Source: Brachionus plicatilis
Taxonomy: Eukaryota; Rotifera; Eurotatoria; Ploima; Brachionidae
Reading direction: 5' to 3'
Assembly: GCA_010279815.1 (NCBI GenBank)
Contig: QEOQ01000345.1
Location: forward strand, 264,930 to 328,929
Length of the DNA stretch: 64,000 bases
The notes under the pieces were generated by a model that saw only the letters and a list, made by a program, of their open reading frames with translations, did not search any database and was not told the DNA's origin. Made by a program: the position numbers and the translations under genes. This document shows positions 11,962-22,204 of the stretch, in pieces. Positions within the stretch are counted from its first letter, which is position 1, and each line of letters opens with the position of its first letter.

Positions 11962-12940
11962 CTTAGTCATTTAGAGGAAGGGGTTGTGCAGCAAGTGAAA
12001 AAAAAGAGAATGGGGTGGGATACCTGGATGAGAGGCAAAGTACACCCATTTGAGTGAAAAACGCATATCGCAGTAATTACTGGTTTGTGCTAGCTAACGC
12101 TGTCGAAAAAAGTACTTTGTACCAGGGCTGATTTAGCTGGGTGTGTCAGAATTTTGCTAAAATAAGAAATCAATACGATGAAAAAAATTAAGATTTTTAT
12201 TAAAAATTTTAAAAAAATGAAATTTAAGCAGATTTAAATAAATATTAATTATGCAAATAAATTATTTTTAAAAAATTTTGAGGGAAACATCTGTCGGGTA
12301 CACGACTCTTTGCTGAGTCAGGGATCAAATTGTGAATTTTATCACTCGCAAAGTTTTTTTTTATTTGGCTTTTTATTTTCGATATAGTGTTTTGTTAACA
12401 CTCAGAGATAATGCAATTATTTGTGCTAATCATCAAGAAAAGTATTTTTTGATTTCAATGTTTTTTAGAATTTTAATATTTACTTTATGCTTTTTTTAGA
12501 ATAAGTTTAAATTAAAAAAATTGTGAATTGAATGAAAATATTTTTATTATGATCATTAAAGTTTAAAAATGAACTTTGAAACAACGAATTTTGCTTATGA
12601 TAATAAATAATTTTTCACGTTTTATTTTTACTTTTTGGCTTAGAAAATTTTTATTTGAAAATTTTGAATTTTTTTATTTCTCTTGTTCATTTGGTGACAC
12701 TCAAAAAGTCTTATTTGAAAATTATTTAAAAAAACCAAGAAAATTTTTGTAAAAATTAACACTAGAAGCACAAAAATGATTCATTTTGACTCTTTATGAA
12801 AAATAAAGAATAAATTGTATATTTTATGTTCGAATTTATTTTATTTTTTAAATTAATTGTTTAATAAAAATAGTAAATTATTAAATTTTAGTCTTTTCTT
12901 AGGCCTTGAACAAAATTTTTTTTATTTGTATTTAGTTAAT

Positions 12941-13054
12941 CGGATCGGATAGATAATTTTAGAGAGATGATCTCTCAAGGTTGTTCCGAAGCGAGTCCTC
13001 ATACAACTAACATTTTTTTTATTTGATCAAAAAGGAGAGAGGAAAGGGAGAAGA
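12941..13054. mobile_element. 114-bp insert flanked by 14-bp direct repeats
   Basis: TGTATTTAGTTAAT occurs at 12927-12940 and again at 13055-13068, directly bracketing a block that is GC-richer than its surroundings (for example CCGAAGCGAGTCCTCATACA). Long exact flanking repeats are typical of target-primed retrotransposition. The insert matches no RNA I recognise and lacks a clear A-tail. Confidence 0.45.
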
Positions 13055-13895
13055 TGTATTTAGTTAATTTAGAAAGTTATTCTTATTTATATGTTGAAAA
13101 AAAATTTTTTTAAAAAATTGACTTGAATTTTAGCGACCAAACATCGAAAAAGAGTTATTTTGACTCGTTGGTGATTATGGTGCAAATAAAAGAACAGAAG
13201 TGTAATTTTATTTTTTTAATCCTTTTCATCTAATTTTATTCAATCGGTCAAGTACCGAAACTATTGATGAATATCTTCTATCTAATTTCAAATTCAATAA
13301 TTTGGATAAATTTCTTAAAGAGAAAATAAAAAAATTAAATAAACTATTTAAATCATTTAATACAATTAAAAAATCTTAAATGCTACAGGTAAGCCCTGTG
13401 ATGGTCGACCGGTTCGAAACCGGATCAAATTTTTTGACGCCAGTTTTTGTAAATTAAATCGGTTTGTTAATACTTTTTAAATTATTTTACAGAATCAATA
13501 TTAAATCTAAAGATTTAGTAAAAATCTTCTACAGATTAGTAAAAATCATACTTTAAAAAAATATCAAAATAATAAACCAATATTTTTTGAACAATAAATA
13601 TATTTTGTTAAACCAACGTTAGGTAAGCTTAAAAGTAAAATAAATTAATAAATTCAATGTTGACAACTTATAAGCACTTAAAGTTGTGTCGAATTTTTAT
13701 GATTTTCGGAATTAGAATTAGAAAAAATAAAGTAATTCGGTTCTTTTTTCGGTAATTGAATTTCCGAAACTCATTTTTTTTTATTTAGTTTTAGTAAGGG
13801 GTCACTTCTTATACTTTAATTTAAACATCAGTTTAATTATGTTTGACCATTTTTTTTTATTAAAAAAAAACGAAGCCCGAATATTACCTATATAC

Positions 13896-14294
13896 CAGAG
13901 TTGTTTTTAAGTCACAAGTCTTAAGTCAAGTCAGGTCAATGACTTAAAAATTTTTTTTTTACTAATTAATAAACATATTTAACTTTTTAATTTTTTATGA
14001 TATTTAACCTCTTTTTTCTCAGCGCGGCAGTCCAAAATTCTGGCCGCCAAGTTGAACGGCTAAATGACCGTCCGCCACAATGTTGACCGTATCTTTGACT
14101 GCCCGCTTTTTTTTACCGATTTTTTAAACGGTCCAAAATTTTGACCGTCAAGCTTACCGGTTTTACTTAGCCTTTTTCTAAAAAAAAAAATTTTAAGTCA
14201 TTGACTTGACTTAAAAAAAAAAAAAATTTAAGTCATGACTTTGACTTAAATTTTTGTGATTTAGACTTAAAACTGTGACTTAAAAACAAGTCTG
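13896..14294. mobile_element. hAT-like non-autonomous element, copy 2
   Basis: Left end CAGAGTTGTTTTTAAGTC; the right end complements to CAGACTTGTTTTTAAGTC. A perfect 8-bp duplication CTATATAC flanks it (13888-13895 and 14295-14302). The arms repeat the word TTAAGTCA. The centre (about 14020-14160) holds a GC-richer block of GACCG/CCGCC words that recalls the foldback at 39503-39740. Confidence 0.85.
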
Positions 14295-14475
14295 CTATAT
14301 ACCTGACTGAATAATACTGTGAATCATTTTTACTAAATAAAAATAAAGAAAATGAATTGTGAAACAAAAAATTGAAATCTTGTGATCATTATTCTATAAA
14401 TTCTAATTCTTAGATTAGATTTTACTTTTAAAATTTGAAAAAAAAATTAAAATTCAACTATTTATTAAATTAAAT

Positions 14476-16614
14476 TCACCATTCTAAGTAATTCATATCT
14501 ACCACTTTGGTAAAGTAAACATTTCCAGTATCTTGATCCGAGAAGATCAATTTAGCATTGCATAAATCGGAATTGGAAGATTTCTTTTTTAAAATAACTA
14601 CGTCTGAAAAATAATCAAACTCATACACAACAAATTGGCGCTCTTTGTAAAAATCGTCCATGCTAAAATCGTCACATATTTCCACTTTCATTTTTATCTT
14701 TTTTTCATTCCCACTTAAATTATTAATTTCAAAATTAATTGAATAAACATCATTTCTAATTGATCTGAGTCCAGTTTTAGCGGTCAATGTAGTCACATGA
14801 AAAACATCGTTTACCATTCTCTGATAACTATTTCCAGTTTCATCCGTAGCAATTAATTTAACCACGAAATCAGAACTAGGCGTTAAAAACGACTTGGCAT
14901 AGAACTTGGAGGCGTCATACTTTAGCAGACTAATTCTTTCAATTAATTCACCATTTTCCTTCAATATTTCCAAATAGCTTACTTTAGGCTTCGAAGCATC
15001 AGAACCAAACACGTTTACGATCGCTCCAATTCTTGTATTCAATGGAAGTTGTCCCTTTAATTCCAGACCATCAATCAGATCGGAATTTATTTCGGCCACA
15101 AACTTAAAATCAAAAGCAATAGATGTGCTGCCCTCAAGCTTCATTTTACTAATTGAATTAAATGATTGCACATTCAGGGACCATGTGCCACTTTTTGGCG
15201 ATTTCACTTTGAACATTTTAAAATGAACCAAGTCAGTGATTACTGTTGGACTTACAGTCACTCCATCTGGATTCTTCAACACAAATACAAAATCCCTGGC
15301 ATCAATACTTATTCTCAATTCATCAATGGTTGGATCAACTGAAAAATTATAAATTTCGCCTCTATTTAAATTTTTCAATTGTAATAGCTGTTCTGAAGAA
15401 ACGTCTGCTTTTGCTATAAGAAAATCGACTGATGATTTAATATTTGTGGGCGTCACGTACAATACGTCTCCATTAGAAAACTCTTTGATTAAATCATAAG
15501 CTTGTGTCGCACTTGCCCTCGTGGGCACCATATTGAGAAGAAATGAGATGCGTGGTAATTTTTTGGAAACCAAATCTTTCAGCTCATCCATCAGCCATGT
15601 GTCTTTGGCAGGAGCATCTGTATAAACAAAAATTTCAGCATATGAATTATCCTCTAGATGGTTTATGACTTCAATCAAGCCAGATAGACATAATTCAGGC
15701 GTATCGCCACCACCAGTAGCAACAAGCTTATTGATTTCGTTTTCAATAACGCTGATATCTGAGCTTATTATGAGCTCGCCAATTGTTGGATCATTGAACG
15801 ATTGGAGCATGTATTTTTGAGGAGGATTTCTGGAACCCGAGTAACTAAGACCAATCATTATGGCATGCTCTTTGGCAGCTTTGATCATTGAACTCATGGA
15901 ACCAGTGTCATCGATGTTGAAAGCGATTGTTTTTCCTCCTTCTATTCCTAATAATAACTTGAACTTCCTTAGTCCAATTCTAGTTCTTATTGATTTTAAA
16001 AGAGAGATAGAAGTCAATAGTGCAAGTTCTTGCGCCTTATTGTGGTCTGGATGATCTGGCTCTTCTTTTCCGTTCAAGCTAGCTCCATTGACACCTGTGA
16101 CTAAAGGAGCTGATGAATCCTGAAGGAAAGCAGCCTCATCACTGTGACCATTTTCCAGCCAGTTAGTGTTTGTGTAAAAATCTTGATGCATGACAAGCAT
16201 TTTGGCTAGTTCGGCTCGCATATAGTCCTGGTTAAACTTTTCTGCATGAACATAAAAAGTGTCCCTTATACTTTCAAGCTTTTCCAAACTAGAATTAATA
16301 TTTTCCATTTTCCAATTGTAATTTATGTCATTTGAATGAAACTTAAATTTAAACATGTTGGTATCGATTTCATTGATCGATTTCTCAAAAGGCTTTGTTG
16401 TAACAACTTGAGATGAACTTAAGTTGGATGGAATGGAACCAAACGCAACAGAGAACAATTCGGCAGCATTCTCATATTCAACTAAGGGAATTCTGAATAT
16501 TTCGGCAGTAATTTGAAAAATTGCTTTTTTGGTCAAAATTTTGTTTGATTCGATTTTGAAGGCATTCAAAACATTCAAAATCGAAATCAAAGATAATATG
16601 GTTAAAAATTTCAT
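14476..16614 (-). CDS. secreted VWA7-like von Willebrand A-domain protein
   Basis: A single-exon frame of 712 residues. The start Met opens a clear signal peptide (MKFLTILSLISILNVLNAF), so the product is secreted or lumenal. The N-terminal region (ILTKKAIFQITAEIFRIP) and QDFYTNTNWLENGHS at about residues 145-159 match the arrangement of VWA7/hemicentin-type proteins, where DFYSHSNW precedes the A domain. The A domain begins at about 228 with FNIDDTGSMSSMI, a DxTGS MIDAS-like metal site. It runs through GGGDTPELCLSG and FVYTDAPAKD, which are its typical later strands. After about residue 420 the sequence is beta-rich and Ig-like, without a membrane anchor. VWA proteins of this kind mediate extracellular protein binding; no specific partner can be read from the sequence. 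The A domain is shorter than human VWA7 as a whole, so orthology is not certain. Confidence 0.8.
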   Translation of the reverse strand: MKFLTILSLISILNVLNAFKIESNKILTKKAIFQITAEIFRIPLVEYENAAELFSVAFGSIPSNLSSSQVVTTKPFEKSINEIDTNMFKFKFHSNDINYNWKMENINSSLEKLESIRDTFYVHAEKFNQDYMRAELAKMLVMHQDFYTNTNWLENGHSDEAAFLQDSSAPLVTGVNGASLNGKEEPDHPDHNKAQELALLTSISLLKSIRTRIGLRKFKLLLGIEGGKTIAFNIDDTGSMSSMIKAAKEHAIMIGLSYSGSRNPPQKYMLQSFNDPTIGELIISSDISVIENEINKLVATGGGDTPELCLSGLIEVINHLEDNSYAEIFVYTDAPAKDTWLMDELKDLVSKKLPRISFLLNMVPTRASATQAYDLIKEFSNGDVLYVTPTNIKSSVDFLIAKADVSSEQLLQLKNLNRGEIYNFSVDPTIDELRISIDARDFVFVLKNPDGVTVSPTVITDLVHFKMFKVKSPKSGTWSLNVQSFNSISKMKLEGSTSIAFDFKFVAEINSDLIDGLELKGQLPLNTRIGAIVNVFGSDASKPKVSYLEILKENGELIERISLLKYDASKFYAKSFLTPSSDFVVKLIATDETGNSYQRMVNDVFHVTTLTAKTGLRSIRNDVYSINFEINNLSGNEKKIKMKVEICDDFSMDDFYKERQFVVYEFDYFSDVVILKKKSSNSDLCNAKLIFSDQDTGNVYFTKVVDMNYLEW

Positions 16615-17816
16615 TTTTTTTTAAAATTAACTTTCAACAAGAAGCTTATTTATATTGAATTATGGGATATGTTGAATCAATATTGAGAAATTCAAAAATG
16701 TTACTTTTTGAAAAAAAAAGAGAACTAAAATCGTTTGCACATTTTAAATACTCATATCTTCATATCGAAGTCGATTTTTATACGAAAAAAACAAAGACCC
16801 ATTTGTTAAGATCATGCTCAAGATAGAGTAGATTTAAAATAAAATTTTATAACTTAATTAATTATAGTGAAAATTTTCAGTCTTTCCATATTAACCCACA
16901 CGCCTATTGATAAAACATTAAAGTTAAAAACAAAGCTTTTTTAATTTCTTTATAATTATTTAAAAGTCTCTCCATTTCAAGTACAGAAATGAAGCCTAAA
17001 GGATTAAATCAAGAAAATATCAAAAAAAATATTTCAAGGAAATTGGAACAAATTAACAAAATTTTGAACATGAATAAAGTTTATGTTGAGCAACAAATCA
17101 ATTACAATTAAAAGTAAGATGGGTTAAAACTTAAAGATGAAAGCTTTTTAAGATCAAGTTATTTTACCAATTTTCTAGTTTGGCATAATGGTCTAATTTA
17201 TAAGCTTATTAAGCTAAGGGTGCCAGAATACCTCATCCATTGGGTTAAATCTTTCCTCAGTTTTAGACACTTTAAAGTAAACACAAATAGCTCACTATAT
17301 GGTCCATTTCAAATAAAAGCTGAAATCCCCCAAGGGTCAGTATTAAGCCCTCTTCTTTTTAACATATTCATAAATGATATCCCGAAAAAAAACAATACTA
17401 ATTTATGTTATTCGCTAATAATTTCTAATTTCTGAATGAACTGATAAAAATAAAATCCGGGGTTTTCAAAATTCATTACAAAAGAACGTAACAAAATGAT
17501 TAAAAATCTTTATCAATATAGTCTGTAATAATATCTGTAATTTTTAAAAAAGTAGTAATAACAAAATAAGATCCGCCCAAACCTACAGCTTGAGAGTACA
17601 AAAGTTTGAAATCCACAAGGTTCTCCATCATTCCTATGATAATATGAAGTCAATAAACAAAATACAGATATAAATTAATATGTCTTAAAAGGAATAATTT
17701 AAAATTGTTTGTTTAAGAATTAAAAAAATCAACTCATTAATTTAAAAAATATTTATCAATTTTTAGCGTTAAATTGTCATATAAATTTTTTCAAAAAAGC
17801 TGGCATTCAGATTTAA
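16615..17816. other. spacer with LINE RT fragment
   Basis: AT-rich. It contains the reverse-transcriptase remnant at 17160-17435. A 39-codon open stretch at 16988-17107 was not accepted as a gene. Confidence 0.45.
17160..17435 (+). mobile_element. LINE reverse-transcriptase fragment
   Basis: The open stretch reads LVWHNGLIYKLIKLRVPEY then HWVKSFLSFRHFKVNTN and AEIPQGSVLSPLLFNIFIND. These are the FDxVWHxGL, W...L..R and IPQGSVLSPLLFNIFINDI blocks of the palm of a non-LTR reverse transcriptase. The catalytic FADD that should follow is lost: the frame decays into LIISNF and a stop. The upstream part of the element is missing too. The open stretch runs upstream of the GTG at 17220 with no start codon. 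Confidence 0.85.
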
Positions 17817-20800
17817 TCAAATAAATTCCTTAGACTTTCTGAAATATGACTCTGAATTAGGATCATAAAGTGTCAGCTCCACATTCGAGTCTGGTCCGAG
17901 TCGATCTTTGAAAGAAGCTGTCGGAATGCTTCCGATTTTTTCAAAGTCTTCTGGAGGTGCTCCTGGATGTAGCAATCTTTTTACTCTTCCATTGATAACT
18001 TCCCAAGTGGACAATGAGCCGATCTTTTGTGGAGAATAGATCGACATTTTGCAGTAGCCGAGAATAAAATCAGAAAAGCCTAAAAATAAAAACACAATTT
18101 TAAATTCTATAAATTTTAATCATTTTACTTAGACTGGGATATTTAATAGTAATAATTGCAAAGACACCTTTGGAATCATGAATGTCCTGCTTCAGTTCGG
18201 ACATTTCGAACACTAATTTTTCACTCGGAATCATCAACTCATAAGTTTTTGACTCTTTAATCGATGGCTTTACATCCTTAATAATTGGAATAGCTGTAGT
18301 TTGCTTTTTACCAAGTCGTTGAGAGCCGTAATATAAGCTTATTTCGACTATGATTCGTGTTGAATCGAAATCATTAATCAACCCCTAGAAAAATTCAAAT
18401 AATATTCTTATTAATAAAAATTCATTAAGAAATATTCATAATAAACTACTTGTTTTGGAATGACTAATTTTAAATAAACATCTTTTATTCCAATAGGATC
18501 TAAAATTGATTTTGATTTAGATCCTTCCAATTTTGCATAATAGCTTCCATCTTCATTTGAATTGAGAGTGTTCAAAAAAGCCACTTCATTTTCTTTGCCA
18601 CCACTACTCAGATGCATAAAAGCGCTTTGTATGTCGGCAGTTAAGAGTCGATATGGCCCCTCTAGAAATACTCGCCGCATTTCATCATGATCTTTGGCTT
18701 TAATGAATTGGTTTTTTAGCAGATATAACAAAGACTTCGCTATTATTTCGAAGTCTTTCGAGGACCACAGAGACATAAAAAGTTGGTCCCAAACGTATAA
18801 AAGTGCATTTTTGCGCAAAACTCCGGCAAATCCCTGCGAAAAAATATTTGTCAGATAATTTTTTTCAGTGAAATTAATCAAAAGTCCTTATCATCATAGT
18901 AAAAAAATATGATTGATTCAATTATAATTTAAAGGCTCAAATTGATTATTCTCCTTTCAGTATAATTAGAAAAAAAAACCTTCAAAATTAAAAATCATTT
19001 TTTTAGATCTATTTGATAAAGCCTAAAATGGATATTTTCCTTTTTCCAATGTTAGATATGACTTAATTTTTTTTTTGTCTGTTTATTGTTTATTTTCTTT
19101 TGAGAATGATTTTTTTTCCCATTTTTTTATTTAAGTATTCAGTAAAGTATATTCCATAACTTCATAGTAAGTAGAATTCAGAGATTTTTTTAAGCTATGA
19201 GTCATAACTCAAGTTATGACCTATACTTAAAATTATATGACTCAAAAAAAGTTTGACTAAATTGTAAAGGTTATTATTATTATTAATAAACACAGATGGG
19301 TGATAATAAAAATAAAGTTATATAAAACTAGTCTTAAGAGGCAATTTACTGTCAACTTTTAATAGGTGAATTTACTAATGAATACAATTAAGAAAACGAA
19401 TTGGATTAAAGCACTAATTCAAAAAATATACCTCTAACGTTTTTGGCTTAGTTAATAAAAATTCAATATTTTTTTTCTAGCAATCTCTCTAAATAAAATA
19501 TTTATAATTTAATGTTTTTTTTTAAATTGTTTTATTAAATTTTTATTCTAATTATCTTCATTCCGCTTAGAACGAACTTTAAAATGAGTTTCCATGAAAC
19601 AATATCATCTTTAAAAATAAGAATTCATAAATTTTTTTTTGAAAACGATAGAATAAATTTTTAAATTTTTTTAAATTTTCAAGGTAAAAAGCTTAGCTTG
19701 GTTCCTATATGAATTAATTAATATATTAAAATTGGAAAATATTTTTACTATTTTTTAAAAATGTCGATTATGGTTAATTTAATTTTGATTAATAGTTATA
19801 TTTTGATTAACCGGATATTGTCAAACCAACATAAGCAATATTTCATCTTCAAACAATGAAAAAAAAACTAAGATTGTACTTTTTATACTTTTTGAAAAAA
19901 CATTATATATAGTTAACCTAAAAAAATACGTTTAGAAAATTAATTTAATTTACTTTTTTGTATTATGTTTCTCAATATTATTATAAAAACCTAATACGGG
20001 GTTCGGAGCTGACCCCTGGTTAAGGGATTTCGGTAAATATACAGTTTAGATTTTTTTGTCAATTAATTGAGTTTATTTTAAGTTTATTCCTAAAAAGGAC
20101 AGAAAGTATGTGATTTCTGGCTCACTAAAAGAAACAGTTTTTTGTCAAAAAGGACAAAATGAACATTCTTTTAATACTGTTTATGACCAAAAAGGATAGA
20201 AAGTATGTACATTCTTACAAATGGAGGAAATTTTTCTAATAAAAAAAAAAAATCTTTTTATTTTTTAGACAGTATTTGTAAGCCTTCGTTGTCACTAGGT
20301 CCAATATTTTGGAGGGTATCTTTATTTAATTTTAAAATGTTAAAATAATTGATTAACTAGATTTTTTGCAATTTTCTTATTGGTTTTAAATAATTGAGCA
20401 GCCTCTTTTTACTAATTTAATTTAATTAGTATTTTTTTATTGTAATGAGTACGAATTTTTAATTTTGGAAGAGAGGTTTTACGCAAAATATATAAAGTAA
20501 GATGAAAAGAAATATAGTATTTTTCTTTTAATAAGACATAATATAAAAAAAAAGAAATAAATTCGTACCTCAGCGATCCATTTTCTAACAAAAATGGATG
20601 GTTCGGTCAAAAGTTCTTTTTTAGAACGTATTACATTTGTTTCATCAGTTGCCGTAGTTTTTTTTTGCTCGTTTTCAATTATCTCATTTACAAAGTCCTT
20701 CGATTAAATTTATTTTTTAAAGTTTGATATATATTTTAATCAATTAAATTAGTGAATTACTTTTGAATTTATTTTTGGATTTATTTTGGATATTTTTTTC

Positions 20801-22204
20801 AAGTGTTCATAAAATGAAAGGTCATTAATGGACAAATCTTGGACAACTTTGGCAGCAATGGTGAAAATTTCGTTCCATATTGGAAACAAATTTTTCACAT
20901 ATAAATCCAGATACATAGCCAAGTCATAGATTAGCTCGCTTTTACTCCTTTCGTTCCTAAATGTCAATTGAAAAGGAAGAAGCCAATAAATGTAAAAAGG
21001 TTCATAGTCTCTTGAATAACAATAAAATACATTCAAGATTCTCATTGTCTGTCTTAAATGTGCCTCGTTCAAAAACTCATTTAGACAAAATACTTTGCTA
21101 TATGTCTTTGAAAAAAAAATATCAAAAAAATTCAAACGTTTAAAAAATTTAAAATAAATTACCTCTATTACTCCATTTTCAATCAGACCCGAAATGGGAG
21201 TTTGCGATGGATCACTTATTTTCAGTTCATTTTTACCTCTACTAACTCCATTGGCAAAATTTTTGCGTACTATCAAATCAATATCAATCTTTTTTTAAAT
21301 AAAAAATAAAAAAAATTAAAATTTTATTTAACAAAAAATAACTGGCATCGATCCGGCCTCGATTTTCTTTCTCTCATGTCTCATCAATATATCTGACCAA
21401 ATGAAAAGTCTTAAGCTATAGCTTAATTGTTGTCCAATAAGTTTCTGAAGAACGAAAGCAATACGTCTGGGATCTTTTTTTAAAATGTTCATCAAAGACT
21501 CAGATAAGATTTCGCTGAATTCACTGGACAAATTCGGCATTGTCTTTTCATTGCTTTCAGATTTTTTCTTACGCAGCGCATCTCTTAAATCGTTCTGTTT
21601 CACTGAACTCTGAGGCTCTTTGTCATCATCCAAATTTTCAAAATTTATGTTATTCTGTTTAAGGTACAAGTGTCTGTCCAACGAAGTGCTAACCACATTG
21701 TATGTGTGCTCTAAATAGTCTTTCATTTCACTTGACAGTTCGTCCTCGCTGAAAATTAATAAATTGTCAAAAGGAGAAAAGAAAAATTGACTTCTACCTT
21801 TGGTTGGTTTTTATGGCACATTTTTTCTTTAATGCAATTTCATTCATTTTTATTTGCAGCCAGGACTTGGCTTCATTTTCGAGTTTTTTTCTCTGTTCCT
21901 CGGCCATAAGAGGGGGATTCTTGAATTTAAAATTTTAAAATTTAGCTTGAATTTCAAAAAATATTACTAGAATCAAAGCATCATCTGATTCATCGGGAAG
22001 ATAGCTGCGTTTGAACTGTGGGCCTAGGAGTTCAATCAGCATTTGTTTTCGTTGAGGAACTTTAAATTGTTCACGAACAGCTATTGCTAGTTCTGGACTT
22101 ATCATGTCATAAATGTTTTGCCATGGAGTGGATGGCAGTAAAGTCTCATAATAACTTGAATCAAGCCAATTTAAACCAAAAGGTTTTTCGGTTTTGTCAG
22201 CCAT
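17817..22204 (-). CDS. TBC-like plus C2-like domain protein, 9 exons, function unknown
   Basis: Exons in transcription order: 22204-21968, 21919-21798, 21748-21343, 21288-21163, 21105-20761, 20697-20569, 18833-18450, 18384-18129, 18079-17817. All junctions are GT...AG and phase-consistent, giving 755 residues. Introns are 48-66 bp except a 1735-bp one (18834-20568). The start is ATG at 22204 (MADKTEKPFGLNW). PRRIAFVLQKLIGQQL then SYSLRLFIWSDIL resembles the LP..LR..iW start of a TBC (Rab-GAP) domain. The spliced WIAEGFAGVLRKNALLYVWD then QLFMSLWS resembles its WD-containing end. The catalytic IxxDxxR and YxQ fingers are not evident, so GAP activity is doubtful. The last about 170 residues are beta-rich and look C2-like (RIIVEISLYYG...GVFAIITIKYPSL...FSDFILGYCKMS). 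The 57-bp intron 21106-21162 has no stop and is a multiple of three, so retention would add 19 residues. I do not recognise the family. Confidence 0.82.
20092..20215. repeat. imperfect tandem repeat inside the large intron
   Basis: The word AAAAAGGAYAGAAAGTATGT recurs about 98 bp apart (near 20092 and 20190). A related AAAAAGGACAAAATGAACATT lies between. No function is evident. Confidence 0.4.

Larger units (their letters stand above)
11842..14475. other. spacer between PC and VWA7-like genes
   Basis: Contains the PC 5' flank, a 114-bp insert with 14-bp flanking repeats (12941-13054), a tRNA-like B-box at about 13413-13423 and a hAT-like element (13896-14294). The rest is AT-rich without coding signal. 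Confidence 0.5.

Noticed and set aside
16988..17107. 39-codon ORF beginning MKPKGLNQENIKK
   Set aside because: Lys/Asn/Ile-rich reading expected by chance in AT-rich DNA; a GTAAG just after its stop is out of use because the stop precedes it.
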